The translations under genes and the position numbers were made by a program. A stretch of DNA of 64,000 nucleotides from Schistocerca nitens (Eukaryota; Arthropoda; Insecta; Orthoptera; Acrididae): NCBI RefSeq assembly GCF_023898315.1, contig NC_064623.1, positions 17,931,140 to 17,995,139 on the forward strand, written 5' to 3'. Every line of letters begins with the position of its first letter. The first letter of the stretch is position 1. Below are positions 1 to 10,156 of the stretch, one piece after another. Under the pieces are notes generated by a model, which was given only the letters and a program-made list of their open reading frames with translations, was not told where the DNA came from and did not search any database.

Positions 1-147
1 AGTCCTTCTTTTTGCATATGAAACCCAGCAAATATGTGCATCATCTGTTTGTGGTGTATACTGCGTTCTTGCCTTTTGTTGGTTCACTGTTTCGTCGCAA
101 GTAACCGAAACATAGCACAAGTCATTTTGCGTTTCCCTCGAGGCAAT

Positions 148-335
148 AGTTCAAATGGCTCTGAGCACCACGGGACTTAACATCGGAGGTCATCAGTCCC
201 CTAGAACTTAGAACTACTTAAACCTAACTAACCTAAGGACATCACACACATCCATGCCCGAGGCAGGATTCGTACCTGCGACCGTAGCGGTCGCGCGGTT
301 CCAGACGCCTAGAACCGCTCGGCCACTCAGGCCGG
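148..335 (-). mobile_element. SINE-1 (tRNA-derived SINE)
   Basis: Non-coding short retroposon in reverse orientation. Its tRNA-like head has a Pol III B-box-like GGTTCGAATCC block (here carrying one change) and an A-box-like GGCCGAGCGG block. The head is followed by a tail that reads, in element orientation, as a TTAGGTTAGTTAGGTTTAAG-like stretch ending near GAGCCATTTGAA. An 11-bp direct repeat, CTCGAGGCAAT, flanks it at 137-147 and 336-346, which shows insertion by target-primed reverse transcription. The same family recurs at least ten more times in this window. The head looks closest to a class II (Leu/Ser-like) tRNA; that assignment is inference. Confidence 0.93.
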
Positions 336-346
336 CTCGAGGCAAT

Positions 347-1199
347 GGCTCCTCAGCGTGGAATAACAGGAAGTGACGTCACAAAACTGGTGCAGCCCCA
401 CATCATCGTTATCTAAGTCGTGTCTTTGAGGATGATGTACACCTTGCTGGTGAACATAGAAGCGCGCCATCTACAGTACAGTGGACGAACCTCACTCCGT
501 GTGGGACGGGCTTGGCGCACCTGCTCCCTCAGACGATTTGCACGCGACGCCTCAGTACAAGGCCTTTGTGACATTCTTGTGGGGGCAGCGACGCCGACCG
601 CGCGTCCCCCGACGGTAACAGGCGGGTGGGCAGACACCCTCGAAACTAAGTGACGCCGAGTCAAAGAAATCGAGATGCGCCTACCCTAGAATGTCGGGGA
701 TGCAACGACGCGTTTGTTTCCTGCCTTTTCAAGGCCGCCGGCCCGCGGAACAAGTGTGTGCATGTGTTGCCAGGGGGAGCGGAGGGGGGTGAGGGAGGTA
801 ACAATGAGGGCGGACGCCACCGAGTTTCATCTGCCTAAATGCAGTGGCGCCGCACCACGGCGGACAGTGGAACCACTCCGCTCGCTCTGCCCTCTTATAC
901 TAGTTGGACACTCCCCGCCTTTCCTCAGACTACTGTGCTGTTCACTCCGTTTCCACTGCTGGTTACATCTCCCTTCTCCTTACAGACGTTCCTCAAAAGG
1001 GTGTTTTTACGGATGGAAATTACTTAGTAGGCAAGACAACCACGTCTGCCTGGATGAAGTGCGTTGTACAGATACCGGAGTAATGTCTGGTGCGCCACAG
1101 AACAGTGTAATGGGATCAACAGTGTGAGCGCTTTACGGTAATGATTCGGCGGATGGTATTTGTTCGTGGTGTAGCAACCCAACAGTGTATATGTATGTA
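347..1199. other. Unassigned interval
   Basis: No recognisable gene or repeat. Short overlapping open frames on both strands around 413-1127 have no recognisable domain, and their composition looks like chance open frames in GC-richer DNA. Confidence 0.5.
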
Positions 1200-2747
1200 C
1201 AGGGTGTTTCAAAAATGACCGGTATATTTGAAACGGCAATAAAAACTAAACGAGCAGCGATAGAAATACACCGTTTGTTGCAATATGCTTGGGACAACAG
1301 TACATTTTCAGGCAGACAAACTTTCGAAATTACAGTAGTTACAATTTTCAAGAACAGATGGCGCTGCAAGTGATGTGAAAGATATAGAAGACAACGCAGT
1401 CCGTGGGTGCGCCATTCTGTACGTCGTCTTTCTGCTGTAAGCGTGTGCTGTTCACAACGTGCAAGTGTGCTGTAGACAACATGGTTTATTCCTTAGAACA
1501 GAGGATTTTTCTGGTGTTGGAATTCCACCGCCTAGAACACAGTGTTGTTGCAACAAGACCAAGTTTTCAACGGAGGTTTAATGTAACCAAAGGACCGAAA
1601 AGCGATACAATAAAGGATCTGTTTGAAAAATTTCAACGGACTGGGAACGTGACGGATGAACGTGCTGGAAAGGTACAGCGACCGCGTACGGCAACCACAG
1701 AGGGCAACGCGCAGCTAGTGCAGCAGGTGATCCGACAGCGGCCTCGGGTTTCCTTTCGCCGTGTTGCAGCTGCGGTCCAAATGACGCCAACGTCCACGTA
1801 TCGTCTCATGCGCCAGAGTTTACACCTCTATCCATACAAAATTCAAACGCGGCAACCCCTCAGCGCCGCTACCATTGCTGCACGAGAGACATTCGCTAAC
1901 GATATAGTGCACAGGATTGATGACGGCGATATGCATGTGGGCAGCATTTGGTTTACTGACGAAGCTTATTTTTACCTGGACGGCTTCGTCAATAAACAGA
2001 ACTGGCGCATATGGGGAACCGAAAAGCCCCATGTTGCAGTCCCATCGTCCCTGCATCCTCAAAAAGTACTGGTCTGGGCCGCCATTTCTTCCAAAGGAAT
2101 CATTGGCCCATTTTTCAGATCCGAAACGATTACTGCATCACGCTATCTGGACATTCTTCGTGAATTTGTGGCGGTACAAACTGCCTTAGACGACACTGCG
2201 AACACCTCGTGGTTTATGCAAGATGGTGCCCGGCCACATCGCACGGCCGACGTCTTTAATTTCCTGAATGAATATGTCGATGATCGTGTGATTGCTTTGG
2301 GCTATCCGAAACATGCAGGAGGCGGCGTGGATTGGCCTCCCTATTCGCCAGACATGAACCCCTGTGACTTCTTTCTGTAGGGACACTTGAAAGACCAGGT
2401 GTACGGCCAGAATCCAGAAACAATTGAACAGCTGAAGCAGTACATCTCATCTGCATGTGAAGCCATTTCGCCAGACACGTTGTCAAAGGTTTCGGGTAAT
2501 TTCATTCAGAGACTACGCCATATTATTGCTACGCATGGTGGATATGTGGAAAATATCGTACTATAGAGTTTCCCAGACCGCAGCGCCATCTGTTGTTGAA
2601 AATTGTAACTACTGTAATTTCGAAAGTTTGTCTGCCTGAAAATGTACTGTTGTCCCAAGCATATTGCAACAAACGGTGTATTTCTATCGCTGCTCGTTTA
2701 GTTTTTATTGCCGTTTCAAATATACCGGTCATTTTTGAAACACCCTG
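1200..2747 (+). mobile_element. Mariner-like DNA transposon with 168-bp TIRs
   Basis: Complete element bounded by TA dinucleotides (1198-1199 and 2748-2749). Its ends begin CAGGGTGTTTCAAAAATGAC and are inverted repeats of 168 bp (1200-1367 and 2580-2747). Comparing the arms by eye I find a single difference near their inner end. Such long, nearly identical TIRs are unusual for mariner, whose TIRs are commonly about 30 bp. The element encodes one transposase gene with a single nonsense codon. The near-identity of the TIRs suggests a fairly recent insertion. Confidence 0.95.
1481..2566 (+). pseudogene. Mariner-superfamily transposase, one nonsense codon
   Basis: Would encode a 361-residue DDE/D transposase that excises and reinserts the element at TA sites. 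The ATG at 1481 is chosen because the helix-turn-helix-like N-terminus starts there; upstream codons belong to the leader. Residues about 5-120 form the DNA-binding region. The catalytic region shows D160 (WFTDEAYFYLDG), D248 (WFMQDGARPH) and D296 (YSPDMNPCDFF). There are 47 residues between the second and third Asp, against 34 in classical mariner and 41 in rosa-type elements. Codon 300 (2378-2380) is TAG, where relatives carry a Trp in a FFLWGHLK-type motif. The frame then stays open for 61 more codons to a TAG at 2564-2566. No other lesion is visible, so the gene is one point mutation from an open frame. Confidence 0.93.
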
Positions 2748-4378
2748 TAAGTATGTACGTATTAAACTGGGGACTTAGAAACGACAGAGAGGCTGAGGCG
2801 AAGCGCCATATAACGATCCTGCCTTGGAGGCGGTTAAGTGGGAGATGTGTCTCAGAGCTGGACAGTGACAGATGGTGGCGCGAGGCTGGACGCGCACGTA
2901 GTTTATGTATCAGCCGATAGAGGACAATATTGGATAGGGGGACTGTGATTTTAGTTTCGATTGTGACCACTAGAGTGCACTAAAGTAATAGAATGTATTT
3001 CATAAACTGTTCTAGTATTTTCGTAAAGTGTTATTATTTCTTTTTGTGAATGTAAAATGTCATAAATGTGTTTTAGCAGTATGAATGATGCGTGAGTGTG
3101 GTTTAAGGTTAATAGGAAGATAATTGTTTAACGAGTTATGTAGTAGGATTTAGTGTGGGAACATTTCAAACAAGTATGGATGTGGACAAAGTGGATTTTT
3201 GTAGAATAGATTTTTAAAGTCAGTTTATGGTAAAGAGAAAGTTAATTCAGGTATAAATAACAATAGTAAATAACTTTATGCGTAAGCAGAACTTCAGCAT
3301 ATTTTATAATTACGTCGGTAAAAAGTGCAGTCGTTAGGTTAACTATTTTGCGATTGGTTATTGATGAAAAGCGCGGACTGACGCGGGAAAGTGTTGTTTT
3401 GCTATTGGCTGTTGAGTAAAGTGACCAATGGTAAAGCAATATTCTTCGCGCGCCTTTCTCTGCTGGAAAAGAAGACTTAGAGTATTCTAGAGAAGAGTCG
3501 AAGCCTAGCCATGAAAGAGATCGGACGTGTGCAGGAGTAGTTCCGATGGAAATGATAAGTTGCCGGATCTAGCAGTTTTCCATACATCAAAAGTGTTGGA
3601 AAGTGACGGCATAATTATTCTGATGTGTGTGTAGAAATTTCGGAATTTTTAATTGAATTTTGTGACGAGAAAAGACATATATTCCGCGTGGCGTATTGAG
3701 CAGGTCGGTGGCTAAAAACTGTGACTGCATTTGGTACCGACAGACTTAATATTTGGCGAGCATTATCAATCAAGAACAATCAGTATTTTTCTAGCTATTA
3801 CGTTTTCGGGAAATTCAACACCATAAATTTGCTAACGCAAATGAAAGGGATTGTGAGTGACTGTGTTAAGAGTAGGACGGGCTTGGCAGTGATACTTGTT
3901 CAACTAATTTTCAAAATATATTAATTGAGGACAAAATTTCCAAACTTTCATTTCGTATTTCTCCTGAAACGTAAATTAGTGACATAAATTGCAGCCTGGT
4001 TCACGTCGAAGTACAGTAGGTTTCTAGATTTCACTCGGCTTTCCTACTGATGATCTCCTGAGACTATGTTGACAGGTAGGTGCAGGATCGTCGTAAAGGG
4101 ACGGAAAGAACCGCGCCCGCCGCAAGACTACAGCAGTCCACCCAGCCCACCGCCGCCCCACACATCGAACCCAGGGTTATTGTGTGGTTCGGCCTCCAAT
4201 TGCCCCCCCCCCCTCCCCGCACCCTGGGAACATCTCATACCAGACGAGTGTAATCCCACATGTTTGCTTGGTAGAGCAATTATGGTGTACGCATACGTGG
4301 AAACGGTGTTTGTGCAGCAGTCACTGACACAGTGTAACTGAGGCAGAATAAGGGGAACCAGTCCACATTCAAAATGCT
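2748..4378. other. Unassigned AT-rich interval
   Basis: No gene or repeat recognised. 3000-3960 is AT-rich with only short open frames. A C-homopolymer tract lies near 4205-4220. Nothing supports a host exon. Confidence 0.5.
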
Positions 4379-4568
4379 TCTAATGGCTCTAATCTCTATG
4401 GGACTTAACATCTGAGGTCATCAGTCCCCTAAACTTAGAACTACTTAAACCTAACTAACCTAAGGACATCAGACACATCCATGCCCGAGGCAGTATTCGA
4501 ACCTGCGACCATAGCAGCAGCACGGTTCCGGACTCAAGCGCCTAGAACCGCTCGGCCACAGCGGCCGG
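4379..4568 (-). mobile_element. SINE-1 copy
   Basis: Reverse-oriented copy of the same tRNA-derived SINE as at 148-335, with the CCTAACTAACCTAAGGACAT tail block and the tRNA-like head. It has more substitutions than other copies (for example AGCAGCAGCACGG in the variable-arm region). No clean target-site duplication was found. Confidence 0.9.
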
Positions 4569-5018
4569 TGCCCGCATTCACCGATGTAGTTGGAAAACGA
4601 TCCACAGGCTGGCCGGTACACCGGACTTCGACACTAGCCTGCCAAGGGCCGGATTCGTGCCGAGGGCCGGCACTCCTTCCTGCTCGGGAAGCAGCGCGTT
4701 AGATCGCGTGGCTAGCTGGGCAGGCTGACCTGAGAGTAACTCATACCCGGTGAAAATTTCAGCAGTATTGATATCGAGTCAGAGCTCAGCCAAATATGAG
4801 TCTCGTGCAAATACTTGCAGGTACCTGTTAATATTGTAAAACATCAGGATGTGTGCCACACTAGTCGTTAGTATGTGGTATCCACTGACAGCACAGGAGT
4901 AATGAGTCACAACTAGAGTAGGTCATCTATTCTAATATTTAGAGAGGAAACATCATTTCCAAAAATCTCGAACAACTCTTGACAATTTAATTAGTATTAT
5001 ACATTCAGATGGAATATG
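4569..5018. other. Unassigned interval
   Basis: No gene or repeat recognised between the SINE and the fold-back mariner. Confidence 0.5.
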
Positions 5019-5750
5019 CGAGGGTTGTAACTTAAATAGTGACAAGTATTTATTCACAACTAATACAAAAGAGTTACATGTTTGCACCTGTTGGTGTCCT
5101 TCAAAGTAGGCACCAGCGTTGTGTAGAACCCGTTGCCAGCGATGTGGAAGGTGTAGTATACCGTTAGCAGAGCCTGTTCTGTTGATGGTGCGAATGGAGC
5201 AGTCTAGAGTTACGGTGATTCTCTTGTACGACTCTCATGGTGTTATCCTAACGCATTACGTTCCTGCATGGCAGACGGTAAATGCACAGTATTACTGTTC
5301 GGTTTTGAGCATCACCTGCGACCAGCTTTGCGAAAGAAGCGTCGACACTTTCTGCGCAACCCACCCATCATTTTGCACGACAGTGCACTGGCGCATACAG
5401 CGCAAGCTGTGGCTGCTCTGTTCGCTCGATGGGACTGGGAAGTACTGTATCATCCACCTTACTCCCCGGAGTTAAGTTCTTGTGACTTTGATTTGATTCC
5501 GAAGATGAAGGAACCACTCCGCGGCATTCGCTTCAGAACTGTTCCAGAGATTCGACAGGCAGTAGACCGCTCCGTTCGCACCATCGACAGAACAGGCTCT
5601 GCTAATAGTGTACTACGCCTTCCACATCGCTGGCAAAAGGTTCTACACAACGCTGGTGATTACTTTGAAGGACAGTAACAGGTGCAAACATGTAACTCTT
5701 TTGTATCGGTAGTGAATAAATAGTTTTTGCTATTTAAGTTCCAACCCTCG
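5019..5750 (+). mobile_element. Fold-back mariner deletion derivative
   Basis: A decayed DD34D mariner copy. Its two ends form inverted arms of about 182 bp (5019-5200 and 5569-5750), with mismatches. The right arm contains the 3' end of the transposase gene, so the left arm is an inverted copy of coding sequence, not an ordinary short TIR. Between the arms lies the C-terminal half of a transposase (about 5203-5678, plus strand). A frameshift separates the region around HGVILTHYVPAWQTVNAQYY from the catalytic part. That part has HDSALAHTAQ (second Asp, normally HDN) and YSPELSSCDF (third Asp) with 34 residues between. The N-terminal half and first Asp are missing, so it cannot encode active enzyme. 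Confidence 0.88.
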
Positions 5751-5905
5751 TATCTCAAAGAGATCGTGAGTAATTTACTCTGACTTTTTATTATAGTGGG
5801 CATTACGCCGAACATGGGCAATATATTTTTTCAAAGAAATGTACGGGTCTCCCATTAAAAGCGACTGCGGGAAGAAAAATCCTTGTCTCCGCTGTGAAAA
5901 AGTGC

Positions 5906-6104
5906 AAAAAAAAAAATGGCTCTGAGCACTATGGGACTTAACATCTGAGGTCATCAGTCCCGTAGAACTTAGAACTACTTAAACCTAACTAACCTAAGGA
6001 CATCACACACATCCATGCCCGAGGCAGGATTTGAACCTGCGACCATAGCAGTCGAGCGGTTCCGGACTGAAGCGCCTAGAACCGGATGGCCACCGCGGTC
6101 GGCT
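5906..6104 (-). mobile_element. SINE-1 copy
   Basis: Reverse-oriented SINE-1 starting with an A-run and ending in the tRNA-like head. It is flanked by an imperfect 11-bp duplication (TGAAAAAGTGC at 5895-5905, TGAAAATGTGC at 6105-6115). Confidence 0.92.
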
Positions 6105-6254
6105 TGAAAATGTGCAGTTTCGTTTTCTTTCTCGGAATCGATTTAACGAAGATAGCATAAACTGGGTACATCGGTTGTCGTCATTGGTAGAGAACGCACA
6201 GAATAACATGGCCCGTAGATGCACTGTCGGCGGGGCATGCGTGAGGAAACCGGT

Positions 6255-6287
6255 GGCGGTGGGGGGGAGGGGGGGGGAGGGGGGACT
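6255..6287 (+). repeat. G-rich homopolymer tract
   Basis: Runs of 6 to 9 G separated by single A or T. The tract has G-quadruplex-forming potential on the plus strand, but no gene context indicates a function. Confidence 0.8.
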
Positions 6288-7214
6288 GCAGGCAGGCGGC
6301 CAACGCACTGTAGGAAAAGTGATGAGTGATGGAGGCCAGCTGCAATTTGTAAACTGAAACCTACGCTCACATCTGTGGTGTGTATTGGGTCGAGCACCTC
6401 CACGCACAGAATCACGTGGTGGCCATCCAAAAAGATGGACAGTCACTTCTGCTTTGCTTGGTCTCTAAAGAGAATCCTGCTGAAAGTGCAACAAATGCAG
6501 CTATCTATTTTCGCTTGGTTTGTCGGCTTTCAGAGAAGCGTCATGAGTGGCGAAAAAACGTACATTTCTGTTTTTGCCATGTTAAAAAAAAATAGCTTCT
6601 TTTCCCAAAACACGGCGAAGATTACATAGTGTCAGCTGACAAACGCGTTGTGCAGAGAGAACAATGAGGCAATTCATGGATTAATAAGTTTATTAAGTGA
6701 GGAACTGAGGAAAAGTAAGAACGATAGCTTAAGCAGGATCACAACCTCGGTACAGAAATAAACGTTTAATGTCTTCACTTATGTTGTTCTAAAACTCTTG
6801 GCATTTCTCGTTTCACCACCTTCTAGGGCCCCTAAAATATTACATCCTTTCGTCGAAAAAGTCTGTAGTTAGTGGAATAACGTGGTGGATAATGAAGTTT
6901 GCGTAACAACCATATAGCAAAACCCTCCCCTGTTTGTGTGCTATCATTAGCCAAAATCTCATTCAGATGTCCCAGAGCGTTTATGAAATATGAGGAATGT
7001 TGTGAATGTTTCATACTGACTTTGTCGTTGGTACACGCGATCGCAGGTGAGTGTGCTACATCAGATCAATGTTCTTCAGATTGGTGACAGACAGAGGACA
7101 CCATTCAAGTTTAAAGAAACATTCAGTATGTTAGCTAAATTCCATACGTCGCAGCAATATCACGTAATAATCACCAAACACAAAATCTTAGCGACTCCTA
7201 TTTTTTATTACGTA
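6288..7214. other. Unassigned interval
   Basis: Only short chance open frames; no recognisable repeat or gene. Confidence 0.45.
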
Positions 7215-7766
7215 CAAAGAATACGAGGGGGTGCAGATCCCTTCTGAACAGCACGTTATAAGGCGTGTCTGGGGAGATTGGTGGCCAGCGGCATTGTTTA
7301 AGCTCAGAAGAGTGTTCCTGGAGCCACTCTGTAGCAATTCTGGACGTGTGGGGCGTCGCAATGTCCTGCTGGAATTCCCGAAGTCTGTCGGAAGGCACAG
7401 CTGACATGAATGGATGCAGGTGGCCAGACAGGGTGCTTATTTACCTGTTACTTGTCAGAGTCGTATCTAGACGTATCAGGGATTGCATATCACTCCAACT
7501 GGAAACGCCCCACTCCATTACGGAGCCTCCACCAGCCTGAACAGCCCCCTGCTGACATGAAGTCTGCATGGATTCATGAGGTTGTCTCCATACCCGTACA
7601 CGTCCATCCGATCGATCGTCCAAGCAGGCAACATGTTTCCAGTCATCAGCAGTCCAATGTCGGTGCTGACGGGCCGAGACGATGTGAAAGGCTTTGTGTT
7701 GTGCCATCATAAGGGCTCTTAAAGCCCATATCGATGATGTTTCGTTGAATGGTTCGTACGCTGACA

Positions 7767-7917
7767 AAAATGTTCAGATGTGTGTGATTCTTATGGGACC
7801 TAACTGCCAAGGTCATTAGTCCATAAGGCTACACGCTACTCAACCTAAATTATCCTAAGGACAAATGCACACACCCATGCTCGAGGGAGGACTCGAACCT
7901 CCGCCGTGACCAGCCGC
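7767..7917 (-). mobile_element. SINE-3 copy (short)
   Basis: tRNA-derived SINE in reverse orientation, with a GGTTCGAGTCCTCC B-box region and a tail distinct from SINE-1. It is flanked by ACGCTGACA at 7758-7766 and 7918-7926 and is inserted in the Tc1-B transposase. The head is truncated relative to the copy at 8470. Confidence 0.88.
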
Positions 7918-8186
7918 ACGCTGACACTTGTTGATGGCCCTGCACTGAAATCTGCAGCAATTTGCGGAACGGTTGCACTTCTGTGGTATTGAACGATTCT
8001 TTTCAATGGCCGCTGGTCCCGTTCTTGCAGGAGCTTTTTCCGGCCGCAGCGATGAGATTTGATGTTTTACCGGATTCCTGGTACTCACGGCACACTCGTG
8101 AAATGGTCATACGGGAAAATTCCCTACTTCATCGCTACCTCGGAGATGCTGTGTCCCATCACTTGCGCGCCGACTATAACACCACT

Positions 8187-8394
8187 GCCCGCATCTCGTG
8201 GTCGTGCGGTAGCGTTCTCGCTTCCCACGCCCGGGTTCCCGGGTTCGATTCCCGGCGGGGTCAGGGATTTTCTCTGCCTCGTGATGGCTGGGTGTTGTGT
8301 GCTGTCCTTAGGTTAGTTAGGTTTAAGTAGTTCTAAGTTCTAGGGGACTTATGACCACAGCAGTTGAGTCCCATAGTGCTCAGAGCCTCAGAGC
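8187..8394 (+). mobile_element. SINE-4: chimeric SINE with a different tRNA head and SINE-1 tail
   Basis: The head (GCATCTCGTGGTCGTGCGGT, then GGTTCGATTCCCGG) is a different tRNA-like module from SINE-1. The tail from about 8308 is the SINE-1 tail, ending in AGTCCCATAGTGCTCAGAGC. It is flanked by CTATAACACCACT at 8174-8186 and 8395-8407 (13 bp, perfect). Module swapping between SINE families is the simplest explanation. Confidence 0.9.
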
Positions 8395-8469
8395 CTATAA
8401 CACCACTATCAAACTGACTTAAATCTTGCCATTATAGGAGCTGTAACCGATCTAACAACTGCGCCAGAC

Positions 8470-8663
8470 CGCGCGGGGTAGCCGCGTGGTCTCAGGCGCC
8501 TTGCCACGGTTCGCACGGCTCGCCCCGTCGGAATTTCGAGTCCTCCCTATGGAATGGGTGTGTGTTGTTCTTAGCGTAAGTTAGTTTAAGTGTGTGAGCC
8601 TAGGAACCGATGACCTTAGCAGTCTGGTGCCATAGCAACTTACCACAAATTAAAATTAAGTTA
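8470..8663 (+). mobile_element. SINE-3 copy (full)
   Basis: tRNA-derived SINE with a GCGCGGGGTAGCCGCGTGGT head and a tail ending in CATAGCAACTTACCACAAAT. It is flanked by AACTGCGCCAGAC at 8457-8469 and 8664-8676 (13 bp, perfect), inside Tc1-B. Confidence 0.92.
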
Positions 8664-9011
8664 AACTGCGCCAGACACTTGTCTTGTATAGGCGCTGCCG
8701 ACCGCAGCCCCGTATTCTGCCTGTTTACATTTCTCTGTATTTGAATAAGCATGCCTGCAACAGTTCCTATGGCGCTTCAGTGTAACTGGTCCTTGTGACT
8801 CTCTACTGTCGACTGATTACTGACTATCGTTTCAATAACCAGCGAAGATCGAACAGTTAAAGCACGATTTGACACATTACACATTAACGGATTAAGTGGA
8901 CTTCTTCTGCCTGTTTGCTCGGGTCTGTCCGCCACTCTCATTTACGTAGCTTCGTGATTTCCCCGCCTGTACTTAATCTCTGTCACTAGTTGTGAAACGT
9001 TGTTGCCTTTA

Positions 9012-10156
9012 CGCTGAGTTGACAGAAGTCACGTGGTTCCCCTCTCATGTTGTGTCGGACCACCTTTTACCCGGCGAAGTGCAGCAACCCGGCGTGACAA
9101 GGACTCAACAAGTCGCAGGGAGTCCCACGCAGAAACATTCAGCCATGCTGCCTCGATAGCCGTTCAGAATTGCGAAACTGTGGCTGGGGCAGGATTCTGT
9201 GCACGAACTGACCTCTCGATTGTTTCCCATAAATGTGCTACGGGTGCTATGGGGGTGCTATGGGTGTGGTTCATGGTGTGGGTTCCTGTAGTCGTGTCCT
9301 AGTTCATGAACCACGGGCAACGTATGAGTGGCCAAGTAAGTGGTCCCGACAGTCGGGATACCAGTTACTTTGGAATGAGGCTGGGCATCTCGGACATATT
9401 CTGAGTCGTGGTCACCTTTGTGCTCATACGGCAAAGACTACCAAATCCACTGGTTAGTCCCTCAACCGTTAGGGGTAAAACCCAATGGGACTCGGGGCAA
9501 GTAAGGCTAGCAACCTGCTTCCCTGGTACTTTAAATATGATGCTGGCAACAATCAGAGCAAAATGCCTCGGACCTTTGGAGGTGACGGAGTCCCACCTCT
9601 AACTGACAAACCAGGGACTCCTATGATACGACTTGGCAAACAAATGGTAATGAGATGGGGAGCTATTAATATCAATGGGGGCTACTCATGGAAGAAGGTA
9701 GAGCTGGCAGTGGCTGCAAGTAAGATGGGGCTGGCCGTTTTAGCTGTTAGTGACATTTGGGTAAGGGGTGAGAAAGAAGAGGAAGTGAGAGGATTTTGAA
9801 GTAATGGGTTTAACGTCAGAAGAGGCACCAATGTTAGCACTGAATAGGGGATCGTGGAGGAATTTTATAAGGGGGCTATGCTCCAGACTGAACGCTGAAA
9901 GGCATAATCAGTCTTAAATGATGATGATGATGTGCTATGGGTTTCATGTGGGGCGAGCTGGATGGCTATGTCATTCATTCGAGTTGTCCAGAATGTTCTT
10001 CAAACAGTCGTGAACAACTGTGGTGCAATGATATGGCACTTTGTCATCCATGAAAATGAAGTCCTTGAATGGCAGGAAATGGACTCTAAGTAGCCCATCA
10101 TAACCCTTTCCAGCCAATGATCGGTTCAGTTGGACCAGAGGACCCAGCCCATTGAA
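9012..10156 (-). mobile_element. Tc1-C relic, split by an RTE-like insertion
   Basis: Minus-strand Tc1-like relic. The left end (TA at 9010-9011, then a degenerate CGCTGAGTTGACAGAAGTCA terminus) and 9060-9265 match the 3' portion of the better preserved Tc1-C at 16044. Transposase sequence resumes at about 9930-10156, including FIFMDDKVPYH (second Asp region) and a GLGPLVQLNRS stretch. The 5' half beyond 10156 is missing. The two parts are separated by a retroposon at about 9268-9930. Confidence 0.8.
9268..9930 (+). mobile_element. Short RTE-like retroposon (LINE 5' part plus tail)
   Basis: Insertion inside Tc1-C. It contains one partial reading frame (about 9642-9799) resembling the start of an AP-endonuclease domain (WGAININGGYSW, then a VSDIWVRGEKEEEV-like stretch). 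It has no reverse transcriptase and ends in a short TGA-repeat tail at about 9918-9932. A TGCTATGGG repeat occurs on both sides (about 9259-9267 and 9934-9942). The structure suggests a non-autonomous derivative with the LINE start joined to the LINE tail. The class assignment is tentative. Confidence 0.6.

Larger units (their letters stand above)
7215..8782 (-). mobile_element. Tc1-B relic (DD36E-type), 3'-truncated, holding three SINEs
   Basis: Dead Tc1-like transposon on the minus strand. Its 5' end is at 8782 (rc CACTGAAGCGCC, next to TA at 8783-8784). The 3' end is lost near 7215, beyond the catalytic region. Transposase pieces include HWTADDWKHVACLDD (first catalytic region, Ser-Asp altered) and FQQDIATPHTSRIATEWLQE (second Asp, normally followed by Asn). 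The downstream Glu region is deleted. Three SINEs of different types interrupt it at 7767-7917, 8187-8394 and 8470-8663, each with its own target-site duplication. Other copies lie at 21549-22773, about 45665-46415 and 58392-61392. Confidence 0.88.

Noticed and set aside
714..1127. 137-codon open frame as a possible host exon
   Set aside because: No recognisable domain; overlaps several other chance frames in GC-richer sequence.
8461..8560. Genuine tRNA gene (also considered for the other tRNA-like heads, e.g. 50716 and 63745)
   Set aside because: The heads lack proper acceptor-stem pairing, continue into family tails, and most are flanked by TSDs.
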